In this document: piece after piece, positions 47,250 through 57,200 of the stretch
How positions within the stretch are numbered: position 1 is the first letter of the stretch
Layout of the letters: every line of letters starts with the position of its first letter
Assembly (NCBI RefSeq): GCF_000002595.2
Contig: NC_057019.1
Coordinates: 5,825,837-5,889,836 of the forward strand
DNA: 64,000 nt
Direction of reading: 5' to 3'
Source of the DNA: Chlamydomonas reinhardtii
Lineage: Eukaryota > Chlorophyta > Chlorophyceae > Chlamydomonadales > Chlamydomonadaceae
Translations under genes and position numbers: made by a program
Notes under the pieces: model-generated
Databases searched by the model: none
The model's input: the letters and a program-made list of their open reading frames with translations, nothing else
Told to the model about the DNA's origin: nothing

Positions 47250-47993
47250 ATGCAGTCAGCTCCTTCGCTGCTATCGCGCTTTGGCTGCCTCGTGCGTCCC
47301 GCCAATTTCGCTGCGGCCTCTGTGGCCTCACGAGCTATGAGCACTGCTTATGACGTAGGATCCTCTACCAACATTAAGTGGCACGAGGGCGCTGTCCCCA
47401 CGGAAAATAAGGAGGCGATTATGCAACAGAAGGGATGCGTCGTTTGGTTCACCGGCCTGAGCGGGTCTGGCAAGAGCACCGTCGCCTGCACGCTGGAGCA
47501 CGCTCTTGCGGAGTCTGGCAAAGTTACCGCTCTGCTGGACGGCGACAACATTCGGCACGGCCTGAACAGCAACCTCGGATTCTCTGCGACCGATCGCGAG
47601 GAGAACATCCGCCGCATTGGCGAGGTCTCCAAGCTGTTCGCTGACACGGGTATTGTCACTCTGGTCAGCTTCATCTCGCCCTACCGCCGGGACCGCGACC
47701 GTGTCCGGTCTCGCGTGCCGGAGGGTCGTTTCATCGAGGTGTTCATGAAGGTCCCCATCTCTATCTGCGAGGAGCGTGACCCCAAGGGCCTCTACAAGAA
47801 GGCCCGCGCCGGCCAGCTCAAAGGCTTCACCGGCATTGACGATCCCTACGAGGAGCCCCTGAACGCGGAGGTGGTGCTGGAGGCGGAGACGGCGGACGGC
47901 AAGCGCATCTCGCCCCAGGACCAGGCGCGCACGCTGCTCGAGTACCTGCACAGCAAGGGCTTCCTGACCGGTCCTTCCACCCCACCCAAGTAA
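47250..47993 (+). CDS. APK: Adenylylsulfate (APS) kinase, organelle-targeted
   Basis: A single uninterrupted exon of 247 residues. APS kinase phosphorylates adenosine 5'-phosphosulfate at the 3' hydroxyl to make PAPS, the sulfate donor for sulfotransferases. Family features: P-loop [11 protein letters not shown] (glycines from residue 69), [17 protein letters not shown] (residues 96-111) that binds [30 protein letters not shown], and [13 protein letters not shown] (191-203). The first 30 residues ([20 protein letters not shown] and following) resemble an algal transit peptide, consistent with plastid sulfate assimilation. The mature length of about 210 matches the family. It is the only intronless gene among the well-supported genes here. 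Its poly(A) signal is probably TGTAA at 48435. Confidence 0.95.
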   Translation: MQSAPSLLSRFGCLVRPANFAAASVASRAMSTAYDVGSSTNIKWHEGAVPTENKEAIMQQKGCVVWFTGLSGSGKSTVACTLEHALAESGKVTALLDGDNIRHGLNSNLGFSATDREENIRRIGEVSKLFADTGIVTLVSFISPYRRDRDRVRSRVPEGRFIEVFMKVPISICEERDPKGLYKKARAGQLKGFTGIDDPYEEPLNAEVVLEAETADGKRISPQDQARTLLEYLHSKGFLTGPSTPPK

Positions 47994-48863
47994 AGCGGTA
48001 GGCAAGTGGACGTGCTGCGTTGTGGCGACGATGATGCGTAGGCGTGCGGCGTAGCCACGTGCTGGCTGTTTGGTGGTGATGGGGGCTGGACATAGTGGGC
48101 AGGGGGCTAGCAGGGCGGATACGGCAGCGGATGCTGTCCTTATAGTCGGTGCTTTAGGGCATGATGCCGATAGTGACCTGTATACTCTTTGCTCTTTCGC
48201 GAGCTTGATATTGACGGTAGGACCCTAAATGTTGTTGTGGCGCCAGGACACGGTGCGTCTTCATGACTGTTTTCCTGACCATGATTTATTAATAGCTCGG
48301 ACAACAACGTGACGCTTGGGTAGCGTTTGCAAAACCAGGAGAACTTGGAATGCCGGGTCGACACAAGCATTGCGCAACCCTCGAGTGGCTGATGTGAGAT
48401 GTACGCATGTGCATGAAGTGAATGCCTGCAGCAGTGTAAGAGCAATGCTTCTCTATGCATTGCGTCCTCTGAGGCAGGAGCTACTGCATTTGGGTGTAGG
48501 GGATTAGCCCTAGGCAGTGGTCCGCGTAGGGACATCGGGCAGGGAGTCGGGCCGGTGGGGAGGCACGCACACCGTGTCACCCCGGTGCGGCAGCAAAACG
48601 GGTTTGGTGTCAGCAAGTACAGGGTATCTACAGGTAACTAATGCCGTTACTTGGCAGCTGCAGCAGGCAGCAGGCCGGGCCCTGCGACGAGCGTTGTTCG
48701 GGCATTTTGCAAGATGTGGAACGGATGAGCATCGTCGCCGCTCTGCAATTGGGTTTGCGGACGCTCCAGAATGGCTACTTTTACATTAGCTTCTCTCACG
48801 GAGTAGCTCATTGACACTCCGGGCACCGGAGTTTGATCAGCTTGCACTTACCCTTTCCCCAAA
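47994..48863. other. Intergenic: APS kinase 3' UTR and epimerase promoter
   Basis: TGTAA at 48435-48439 lies 440 bases after the APS kinase stop. About 420 bases remain for the epimerase promoter. Nothing else recognised. Confidence 0.45.
48435..48439 (+). terminator. TGTAA poly(A) signal of the APS kinase gene
   Basis: First TGTAA downstream of the stop at 47991-47993. Confidence 0.5.
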
Positions 48864-51800
48864 ATGGCCCTTCGCTCCGTGGCTATGCGCGGTCAGGCGC
48901 GGTAGGTCACTGTGTGTGTCCAGCTAGTCAGCGCGATGTCATGATAAATCCTTGAAGCGAGTGCGCATCAAGCATGTGGCGTGCGCGATGATAAGCAGCG
49001 CCTCCAGATCCAGCGCCGGCGTGTTGGGGCGCATTTGTACCAACAAAATACCATCAGGGCGTCGTCTTGGTCCAGCGCTCGGGCGCGTTGTGAGCGGAAT
49101 TCGCCTCGTCCTGTCCGCTTGCAACCCAACACCCCGCCTTCCCACCAACCTTGGCTGTCCGCCGTTGCGCGCAGCCCCAGCGTGTCCGCCGCGCGGCGCT
49201 CGGCTGTGTCGGCTCACCGGGCCGTCAACGTTGTCGCCAGCTCCGTCGCTGACCTGAACAAGAAGCACGGTGAGCCCTGGGTGGGTGGGGCGGCATGCCA
49301 CTGGCGGAGACGGGTTGGTTGGCTGGGTAGTACCGCCCGTCGAGAGCCGTGAGGAGGACAGCCGACGATGCTCTGAACGGAGCATCGTCGTATCAAACGC
49401 GGCATGGTCTGACCACAGCACAAGGAGGTCAGAACGCAGTATGCTTGGGGAGTTGGAACGTGACAAGCCGTCTCCAGGGTTGTGTGGCGTTTGGGGTGGG
49501 CAGCACGGGTGGGCAGGCCGCAGCTGTGTCTTGGCAAGTTCACGTGACTCCGCCGTCATGGACCTCCCATCAGTCGACTTGCACGGCTCCGTGTGCACGG
49601 GGTTGCAACGGCACGGTCCACCAGCCGAACCTCAAGGAGCCTTGGAGGGTACTGGACCTGATCCCAACCCCCGAGCGCCCATGAGCTGAACCTGCCAAAC
49701 GCATGCCGACACACAAGTCACATTCACACACGCTCACAGGCATTCCCGGCAGCGTGGAGTTCAAGGAGGGCAAGAGCGGCTCGCCGGTTGTGGTGTTGAA
49801 GCACGCCTGCGGTGCCTCCGCCGAGGTGGGGCGTAAGGGGTTCTACTTCACACGTGCTCGGTTGTCGGTTGTGACCTGGGACCTTTGGGTGGTGCCGGGT
49901 CGCAGCTCAGGTTGTGCCTTGCCACTGCAGCGGTCGCGCACGCCTTATGCGCCGCGGCAGTCGCATCACCGCATGCTGAACAGCTGACACTGCATTACGC
50001 AGCCGCCCCTGCACGCATCACACCTCCCCACGCTGTACGTTGTTTTGTACCTCTCCTCCTAACCCCCTTACGCATGCACAAGTCCCACGTCGCCCCCCCC
50101 CCCTTTAACGCATGTCCCACGCCGTGCAGATGTACCTGTTCGGCGCCTGCGTGACCAGCTGGAAGCAGCCCAGCGGTGACGAGGTGCTGTACGTGCGCCC
50201 CGACGCCGTGTTCGACAAGTCCAAGCCCATCAGCGGTGGCGTGCCGCACTGCTTCCCCCAGGTGGGCTTCGGGTAGTTACAAAGGAGGAAAGGCGCGGTT
50301 TGGCAGGGACGAGGGGTAGGCGTCCATGGACGACGGAGTGGGGATCCATAAGGGGAGGAGTAGACACGACGGGTTGGGCTGGGAGGAGGGCCGGCGACGG
50401 GCGTTGCCATTGCGCGGGCTTGCTGGCTCCGGCTCCGTGACACGTGTGACTGCCACTGCCGCGCTTTCTCCCGCAGTTCGGCCCCGGCGCTATGCAGCAG
50501 CACGGCTTCGCGCGCAACCTGGACTGGGCTGTGTCCACCACCTCGGCCGACCCCAACCCCGACGAGAAGGTGCGGTGTGGGGCTGGAAGAGGGGCCCGGG
50601 GCCGGAAGTGCAGCAGGACCAGACATGGGGGCCTTGGAGGGCAGAGTCGGGCTGTGGGATGAACTGCTCCGGAGGCGGGTGGGTTACCGTGGGCCTTGGA
50701 ATGGAGTACCAGAGGATTCGAAGGCAAACCTTCGAGTTCCCTACGGAGCAGACAAGGGCGGCGCGGCAGCCGGGCTGAGTTCTGGTTGCGGCAAGCAGCA
50801 TGATGGTGCACTCAAGACCATGCCAGTTGGCAGCATCCCGCGACACGAAGCTGCTGGTGCTGTTTTGCTGTCGCAGGACCCCTCGGTGGAGGTGGTGCTG
50901 ACTGAGAGCGACTACACTCTGAAGATGTGGCCCCACAAGTTCAAGGCCGTGTACACCGTGAGTCTTGCCTAGCAGCTGTGATGTGCTCTGCTTACCGTGG
51001 TGGTGGTGGTGGTGGTGGTGGTGGTGGTGGTGGTGGTGGTGGTGGTGGTGGTGGTGGTGGTGGTGGTGGTGGTGGTGGTGGTGGTGGTGGTGGTGCTGAG
51101 AGCTCGCAACCACAAGCCGGTCGGGCCGGGTCGGGTCGGGTCGAGGTCTGCGTGGCGTGGCGTGGCGTGGCGTGGCGTGGCGTGGCGTGGAGCCGCCGTT
51201 GGCGTAGGCCGTGTTGAGGGGTGCGGACTGTGTGCTCAAAGACACGTCCGGGGCTTCACACAAGTTGCTTCCCTCGCTGTGCACAGGTGTCTCTGCACGG
51301 CGAGCAGCTGAACCTCCAACTGCGCGTCATCAACACCGATGACAAGTGAGAGCGCGGGTTTGAAGACTGTTGGGGAAGTAGCACCGGTCGAAGTAGCCTC
51401 GGTGTTGTTTCTTGTTACCGAGCGCGCCCCGCCTGCCTGCATATCGCTGGACGTCCTGAACAACAAATGCCCGCTCCCCAGGCCCTTCGACTTCACGGCC
51501 GCGCTGCACACCTACATCGAGGTGCTGGAGATCGCGAAGGCCAAGGTCACCGGCCTCAAGGGTGAGGGGGGTTGATGCGCCCAAGCCCATCGGAGTAGGT
51601 CTCAATTGTCGAGGAATCGTCGCCACGCATAACCTTCAGTCTCGGGGGGCGCCGGGCTGGAAAGCTAAGGGCGCGGGTACTGGGCAGGGCTGCGGGAAAA
51701 GTGGGTATTCATTCTAGGTAGTACTCGAGGAGGCACGGGCGCACTAGGCGAATCGGAGCTGAGGGCGAGGTACGGTGCAGGGCAAGAATCCGTCTGTGAC

Positions 51801-52941
51801 GGGTTCGTGTGGTCTCCAGCAGGCGCCGGCCAATGCAAGTCACCCCTACTTCAGTAGCGCTGTCGTTCACGCCCAGTCTCGTCATTGCCACCGCCACAGG
51901 CCTGACCTACCTGTGCAAGGCCGTGGACCCCAAGGTGCCTGAGACCAAGAAGGAGGACCGCGACGCGGTCACCTTCACCGGCTACACCGACTCGGGTGGG
52001 TGCGATGCGGGCGGGGGCCGGCGGGAATGAGAGCAACGATATGAAGCCGCGGGGAAAGAGAGGAGAGTGCTGATGAAGAGCGCATGAGTGCAGCGTCGTC
52101 TGGCTGACATGAAGGGCCCCGCACGGCTGTGCCCCGTTGTTGCCGTTGCTTCTCGCTGCTCTCTGCCGGTGCCCCTGGCCCTGCGCTCCCGCTCTGCTGC
52201 AACATCGCCACCTCCTCAACTCTGGAACCTCCCACCCCCTGAACGTTGGCATGTCATACTTGCGAATTGATCAGTCCTTTCTCCATGGACGGCTTACCTC
52301 CCCCCTCTTTCTTCTGCCGGCAGTGTACCTGAACTCGCCCGCGCACGTGGAGCTGGAGGTGGGCACCGGCGCCGCCGTGGCGCTGGACAGCACCGGCTGG
52401 GAGGACACCGTTGTGTGGAACCCTCACCTGACCATGAAGGACTGCTACCAGCACTTCTGCTGCGTGGAGAACGCCAAGTGAGTGGCCTGGGGTGGCTGTG
52501 GACTGAGGGTTTGGCAGCTGTGGATGAGGGAGTTGTGTGTGATTGGGACTCTCCTGGGAGTGGCCGCGACTTGAGGGGGTTTTGGGGGGCGTTGCTGAGC
52601 TGGTGGTGGGCTGCAGCAAGGGCTGTGTGGGCCTGCAGTGGAGCTGTAGGTTGGCGCTGTCGTGGCCCAGCGGAGGAGAGCGATGCTGGACAGGGACTGG
52701 GGCACGTGCTTTGGCACCATCAAGTAATTACATGAGGGAAAGTTAGCCCAGTGCTGCGTTTGGCAGCCGGCATCGCGCAGCTTGCATGCCGCGTGCCCAG
52801 GTTTAGTACATCCTGCTTGCTTGTGCCGACACTACCCGCCTACTCCCTCCTCCTCGCAGGTTCGGCAAGGCCGCCACCGTCAAGCCCGGGGAGAGCTGGA
52901 CCGCCACCGTGACCATGTCGGTCGTGGACGTCTCCAACTAA
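48864..52941 (+). CDS. Glucose-6-phosphate 1-epimerase (aldose 1-epimerase family), plastid-targeted
   Basis: Eleven exons: 48864-48901, 49175-49269, 49740-49825, 50130-50261, 50477-50569, 50877-50957, 51287-51345, 51482-51561, 51900-51995, 52324-52477, 52860-52941. They give 331 residues. The start MALRSVAMRGQARPSVSAAR is a clear transit peptide; ATGs further downstream do not splice in phase. The enzyme interconverts alpha and beta anomers of glucose 6-phosphate. Conserved blocks: GACVTSWKQPSGDEVLYVRP, PISGGVPHCFPQFGPG, QQHGFARNLDW with the catalytic His (about 126), FTAALHTYIEV with the second His (about 204), and CCVENAKF with the general-base Glu (about 302). It lies convergent to RPA14. 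Intron 6 carries a large (GGT)n array. Confidence 0.93.
50998..51095 (+). repeat. (GGT)n microsatellite in epimerase intron 6
   Basis: About 32 perfect GGT/GTG units starting some 40 bases after the 5' splice site at 50958, sense orientation. Confidence 0.95.
51150..51190 (+). repeat. GCGTG pentamer repeat in epimerase intron 6
   Basis: About eight tandem copies of GCGTG (TGGCG), close after the GGT array in the same intron and preceded by a short GGTCGGGTC repeat. Confidence 0.9.
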
Positions 52942-53066
52942 AGCATGACCTCGAATGCACCCCTGAGCCCGCACCCATGTGACGTATCCGGAGTTACGTG
53001 TCCGTACGCGTGTGTCATTAGATATCAGAGCTTTTGCAAGTTGTCAGGGCTGGTAAGGACTGACGC

Positions 53067-53071
53067 TGTAA
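53067..53071 (+). terminator. TGTAA poly(A) signal of the epimerase gene
   Basis: About 126 bases after the epimerase stop and 140 bases from the RPA14 stop on the opposite strand, so the two 3' ends are tightly convergent. Confidence 0.5.
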
Positions 53072-53210
53072 GCCAGTGTGCGTGTGTCTAGGTTGATGAA
53101 TTGTAGCGGTCCGGTCCTCGGCGCAGACCCGCGATTTTGGCGCACGGCCGCGGGGGAGGAGTCTGCCGCTCCGGTCGTGGTCCGCGTGCTGCGCCCGGCT
53201 GTCGTCAGAT

Positions 53211-53628
53211 TTACGTGCTGAACATGCCGATGTAAGCGTCCTTGTGAGCAAGCTTAACAAGCTCGTTGTACATGTCGAGGCCTGGCACGAGCAGAAAGGC
53301 GTGCAAGCGCGAACTCAGTTTAAGTTCAAGAGTTCCCCATCGCGCCAATTGCTAGTCCCCGGCACTCACTGAAGTTGTCGCTGAGGTTTGTGTGCTCCAC
53401 CTCCTGGATGTTGGTGGGGCCAACCACTGTCCCGACCACCTCAGCGAAGCGCCCCTCGTAGGGGGACGATCCCCCGACGACAGTCACCTCGCCCTTGTCT
53501 GAAGTCGTGACGCGAACTGTTCCATTATCAATTTGGCTAATCTGGCAGCACAGGATGACCTTGCGGCCGTGGTACCGCTGCATAGTCTCAAAGTTCACGC
53601 GCGGAATAGCCTCGTCGACGCCAGCCAT
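53211..53628 (-). CDS. RPA3: Replication protein A 14-kDa subunit
   Basis: Two exons (53628-53370, 53281-53211) encode 109 residues. RPA14 is the small OB-fold subunit of the heterotrimeric single-stranded DNA-binding complex used in nuclear replication, repair and recombination. Family features: an N-terminal PRVNFETMQRYHGRKVILCC block, an OB-fold barrel (SQIDNGTVRVTTSDKGEVTV, then EGRFAEVVGTVVGPTNIQEV), and a C-terminal helix NLSDNFSLDMYNELVKLAHK that in other eukaryotes forms the three-helix bundle with the 32- and 70-kDa subunits. Length is close to the usual 110-120. No organelle targeting is seen. The 88-base intron falls just before the C-terminal helix. Confidence 0.9.
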
Positions 53629-54228
53629 CTTGTCAGATATATTGCTAAAGAGGAAAAAGAGAATATGGACAGCTGCGAATGTTTGTTCTTGCAAAGCAAG
53701 CGAGAGTTTTGGAGTGGTTCTGCAATGAGCGTGAATGATGCACCGATTCCAGTAAATTTCTCTTCGCCCTGCGCACACAGCTCAGCACTGGCAGCACTGT
53801 TAACCTTGTATCAGTGTTTATTACATCCTCGAGGGCGGGTTTGCTGCCTGCTTACTACTTTGCGCGCAAACAATCTATGCCGCCGGGATAAACTGTGTTT
53901 ACATGCTGTATCAGTGGTTAGCTGATAAAGTATACTCATCTGGTATCTGGGACGCGGTAAAACATGAAACTGGGTCGCTACAGTGCTGAAGCCCATCGTT
54001 GCCCAGCGACTACCCAGCAGCGCTCTCTACTATAACCAACTACTTTTTACATCAGAGTGGTGATACAACAGTCAATTGCCCCAGCGCGGGTCCCAGTTGC
54101 GAATCGTGTCGAGGGCCGCCCGCCCTTAACCGTCGCTCAGACCGAGCCTGGAACCCTGCGCCCAGTAACGCCGGCCAATGTGGAGGATGCACATCTAGCT
54201 TGACGGCACAGCTTGCTCTTCAGCCTTC
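53629..54228. promoter_or_regulatory. Divergent promoter region between RPA14 and the glycosyltransferase gene
   Basis: 600 bases between opposed start codons, AT-rich up to about 54060 and then GC-rich. No coding frame fits, and no repeat was recognised. Confidence 0.45.
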
Positions 54229-57200
54229 ATGCGCGACGGCGACAGCGGCACCTCGGCGGCCCTGACACTCTCAGGCGCTCGCCGCGAGCGCCTTCCTGAT
54301 GCTTGTGACGGGCACAAGCACGCAGCGGACGGCTATGCAAGCGCTGTTGCTCCGGCAGATGGAAGCGGCATGTTCTGCAGCTCAGGGACGGCTGCCACTG
54401 TTGGAAAGCTGGCGCGGTGTGCAGCGGGAGCAGCGGGAGCAGCCACTGCAGCGGCGGCGGGGACCGGTGCCTTGTCCCTGACGACTGCCGGCGCCGGGGC
54501 CCTGCACACGGCGGCGATAGGGACAACACCCAGAGAATCACAATCAGTGTGCCACAGCTTCACATCGGAAGCAGCGTTGATGACTGGCAGTACAGATGGC
54601 CTTCCGTCCTGCCAGCAACTGCAACAGCACCAAGGCAATCCCCCGCGCTGCGCCGCCGGCTCGAGTTGCTCCTCGGCCTCATTGCCAACCCGCACGTCAG
54701 CGTGTGGCCGTGGTGTCAAACGGTCCCGGAGCTCCTCTTCCGCACCGTCGGCGCTTATGGGCTTCACGCTCCTGCTGACAGCAGCACTGCAGGGAGCAGT
54801 GCTGATGTCAGGAGTGCCATGTGCGGCTGCCTGGGGGTGGCCCTTCAGCGGCAGTAGCAGCAGCAGTACCAGTGGTGGTGGCGGCAGCCGTGGCAGTAGC
54901 AGCAGGAGCAGCAGCGCCGCCGCCGCTCGCAGCGCAGGCTCTGGCAGCCTCAGCAGCCTCAGCAGCGCCAAGAACAGCGGCCGACGGACCGCAGCCCTCA
55001 CCGCCAGCAGCGACCGCGTTAGGAGCACCCGTAGTAGCAGTAGCGGTACGACAGTTGGCGGCGTCAAGCCCCAGCGGGAGGCCGTGTCTGGCGGTGGCGC
55101 CGTGTGGCGCGAGCCGGATCCCGTGCTGCAGGCAGCTGGCCTTCGGGAAGCCCCCTACAACTCCGCCGCTCGTGACGTGGCAGCGCTGCTCGCATCCGAT
55201 CCAACAGACACGGACACGGATCCGGGATCCAAGGATGCTGCTACAGCTTTGTCGCTGGACGCCTCGCGCCCCGCCGACTACCGCCTGCCGCTCAACGACG
55301 CGCAGTCTCTGTTGCGCCAGATGCTGGAGGAGGAGGAGGCGCGGCGCGCCCTGCCGTACAATTTGACGAAGCCGTACAAGCTCCCGGCCGCCTCGTACGA
55401 GGACGAGCACTTCGTGTTCGCCACAGGGTCTTACCCGGACCGCTACCTCCTGGCACAGGTGCGTGTGCCTAGTTGTCTGTCCTTGTGTTTGTGGAAGTGT
55501 GCATTTGTGTACTCGTGCCGGTGCGCCGGCCTCAGAGAGCGTCAGGGAGAAATAAAGTACATGTCGTGTGTGTGGATGCGCTGGCGTGAAAGGGACCGGG
55601 AAGAAGTGAGGGGGCGGTGTGGGGAGTCGGGACGGAAGGGGGTGCACATTCATATTGCATGCCACTACACAAACAGCCGAGGTCGAAGTCCTGGAGGCAG
55701 CAGTGCTGGTGATGGCAGGAAAGGACGGGCGCCGGATCCCGACCGCATCGACACCACACAACACAACGCCACGCCAATGCCGCTCACAGGCCACTCGCAG
55801 CTGGCGCCGCGGCGTGCGCGCCTTCATCGCCATCAACAACACACAAGACGTGGACACGCTGAATGAACGCAACCAGGTGGGGCCGTGGGCGGCTGTAGTG
55901 GGATGCGGGGTGGTGGGCAGACGTGGTGGAGCATGGGTAGTAGGCGGGTGCGGGCGGGGGCTCGGGTTGCGGCGCAGGTCGTGTGTGCAAGGGCGGCGGC
56001 GGAGAAGGAGGAGGCGGAGGAGGAGGAGGAGGAGGAGCGACAACGGGAGCTGCGATTGCGCCGAGAACCTAACGACCAGCCCTAAGCACCGTGCGGCCCA
56101 ACCATGTGTACTCTACGTTCTCTGCATCGAGCAGTGTTCCCAAGGACAACCCGCATGTCACTGCCCTGACAATCTGACACGCACGCACTCCCGTCCCCTC
56201 CCCAGCCTCCCAACCCCCCCTCCCCAGCCATTTACCTCCCCTCCCCTTCCTGTCGCCTCCTGCCGCACAGGCGCACCATGAGCGCTACGAGTACTTCCCG
56301 GATGAGGGCGAGGGCGACCTGGGTCCGCGCTTCCACGGCTTCATGCGTGGAGACAGCCGCGCAGCCATGGCGCCCTTCATGGCTCACGAGTGAGATACAC
56401 GGGAGACGTATACGGGGGAATGCACAACGGGGAGGGAGGGGTTGCGAGTGAAGATAGTTTGGTACAGGGCGATGGGTTGGTAGCTAGTGGGGGGCGGGGT
56501 GGCGAGAAGGGGCGGGGTGTCGGGTGGAGTGGCATGAGGAAGACAGCGTGGCTTCAGGTGGTGTTGTTCATGCCGTCGAGTGTCGTGCGCGGTTTCCATG
56601 CATTGCGTCGTGTTACAATTTGTGAGGGCGGCTCTGCCGCCGGAGAGGGTACCTGCAAGCAGGGAACTGCGGTCTTCGTGCGGGGTTGGGAGGGCGAGCC
56701 CGAACCGCCGTGTAGCCACGCAAAGATAGAGCGTAGCCAGGGACGACGGCGTCAGTACTGACAGAACGAAACTCGCAAAGTAGCGAGCGCGACACAGCGC
56801 TCCGCTACTTAACCGGGCCCACCGCCCATGCCGCGCATGGGCCCCAAACAACAAACACACACACGCCACGCCCCTTCGGGGCCCACAACTGTGCACACTC
56901 CGAGCGCAGGAAACCTTGGTTTCCGACAACTCGCTGCGCTCGAGCGGAAACCATCAGTTTCGCAGTGCATGAGACCTACAGCTAGCGCGCTTGGCTGGGA
57001 GGTGTGGTGCTTTATGCCATGTGTGGGGGCTGTGCGATGCTATGCAGGCACTACGGCGAGACGTACAAGTGGCTGCTGTACGGAGATGACGACACCATTT
57101 TCTACATGCCCGCTGTCAAGGTGAGATGAGCGCGAGCCGGCGGCGCGTTGTGTGTACTGGTGGCGGTGCCTGATCTGAACCATTACTCAAAACCAAAGGA

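Noticed and set aside
48952-49257. ATG at 48988 as the epimerase start
   Set aside because: Its frame does not splice in phase to exon 2, whereas ATG 48864 with donor at 48902 does and yields a good transit peptide.
50998-51095. Possible CRISPR-like or minisatellite array
   Set aside because: It is a plain trinucleotide repeat without spacers.
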